From Proteobacteria bacterium UBA1148 (lineage in GTDB: Bacteria; Pseudomonadota; Gammaproteobacteria; Steroidobacterales; Rariloculaceae), in assembly GCA_002311835.1 (NCBI GenBank), contig DBZY01000032.1:15265-21053 (forward strand): a stretch of DNA of 5,789 nt. The letters are read 5' to 3'. Position numbers and translations under genes: made by a program. The notes under the pieces were generated by a model, which saw nothing but the letters and a program-made list of their open reading frames with translations, ran no database searches and was not told where the DNA came from. Numbering within the stretch: position 1 is the first letter of the stretch; each line of letters opens with the position of its first letter. Positions 5,357 to 5,789 of the stretch are shown here, in pieces.

Positions 5357-5789
5357 TAGAAATAAGAGAAATAAATCCGACTAACATAGATGCGGTTGCA
5401 CCCCATATTCGATGCCCCTCATATGTAATCTCGTGCACGCGCATGCGCGCACCGAGCCGTTCCCTATAAGACATTCGGATATTGTCCTCTTCCAATAGAA
5501 ACTCCAGTGGAACCTCAAAAACTTCAGCCACCTCGGTATCGTCTGGAATCGGCTGAAACTCAGGTGCGACGAAACCGACCACAGGCGTCACCAGAAAACC
5601 CGTCACGGTCAATAGGCGCTCCAAACACCCTGCCACTGCGACCTGTTGTGGATCCAGGCCCACCTCCTCCTTGGCTTCCCGTAGCGCGGCCTCTATCGGC
5701 CCCGCATCACCCAACTCGATTCGCCCGCCCGGAAAGCTTACCTGGCCAGGGTGGTCTTTCAGATGATCTGCTCGCTCGGTAAAAAGTAG
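5337..5789 (-). CDS. nudL: Nudix hydrolase, CoA pyrophosphatase (NudL) type, N-terminus beyond the window
   Basis: The frame is open to the right edge of the window, so the first part of the gene is missing; 150 residues are visible. They begin LLFTERADHLKDHPGQVSF, the UPF0035/NudL signature found before the Nudix box in CoA pyrophosphatases. The Nudix box follows: FPGGRIELGDAG (visible residues 19-30), then ALREAKEEVGL (35-45) with the catalytic REAKEE core. The one-residue offset between the Gly-rich part and the REAKEE core, with Asp28 leading the helix, is normal for NudL. EVAEVFEVPLEFLL (86-99) and IWGATASML (128-136) are also typical. Family activity is cleavage of CoA or its oxidised or acylated forms to 3',5'-ADP and phosphopantetheine. 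A TTG at 5712-5714 could be mistaken for a start but lies inside the Nudix box. It overlaps mazG by 20 bp, indicating an operon. Confidence 0.9.
   Translation of the reverse strand, partial: LLFTERADHLKDHPGQVSFPGGRIELGDAGPIEAALREAKEEVGLDPQQVAVAGCLERLLTVTGFLVTPVVGFVAPEFQPIPDDTEVAEVFEVPLEFLLEEDNIRMSYRERLGARMRVHEITYEGHRIWGATASMLVGFISLISNEKTNI

Noticed and set aside
5507..5782. 91-codon plus-strand ORF opposite the Nudix gene
   Set aside because: Its Pro/Arg-rich sequence is a shadow of the Nudix box coding region, which has clear family motifs on the other strand.

Overview
This 5.8-kb window comes from a bacterial chromosome of roughly 50% GC. It is gene-dense, with short intergenic gaps and no mobile element, CRISPR array or RNA gene that I can see. 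The genes are ordinary housekeeping and envelope families: class II DAHP synthase, NfeD/slipin, MazG and a NudL-type Nudix hydrolase. They do not fix the phylum. A Gram-negative, possibly environmental or marine, lineage is plausible but is only an inference. TGA, TAA and TAG all end genes here, so the standard bacterial code is in use.

Layout from left to right. Bases 2-73 (+) look like the tail of a gene entering from outside. Bases 83-1456 (-) encode a full-length class II DAHP synthase, the first step of the shikimate pathway. A divergent intergenic region (1457-1538) follows, with a good 24-bp imperfect palindrome and an extended -10 box placed so that the next gene may be leaderless. 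Bases 1539-3014 (+) encode an NfeD-family membrane serine protease, and 3046-3813 (+) encode its usual partner, a slipin/stomatin, as a two-gene operon. Running the other way are 5789 to 5337 (a Nudix hydrolase of the CoA pyrophosphatase type, N-terminus cut by the window edge), 5356 to 4562 (mazG, overlapping the Nudix gene by 20 bp) and 4466 to 3885 (a carboxymuconolactone decarboxylase/AhpD-like protein).

The most interesting element is this last gene. Simple ORF calling splits it into two short ORFs, but both are in the same frame and only one TGA (4209-4211) interrupts them. The TGA falls exactly where the family has the second cysteine of its CxxC redox motif, giving Cys-Asp-Tyr-TGA. 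Family-like sequence continues after it to a normal stop, and a GC hairpin with a GUG loop starts 14 nt past the TGA (loop 19 nt past it), as in bacterial SECIS elements. I interpret the locus as one 193-residue selenoprotein with a CxxU active site rather than two genes or a pseudogene. This predicts that the genome also encodes SelA, SelB, SelD and tRNA-Sec, which are not in this window.

The two functional themes are membrane-protein quality control (NfeD with slipin) and metabolite or redox house-cleaning (MazG, NudL, AhpD-like selenoprotein). The second grouping is an inference from adjacency.
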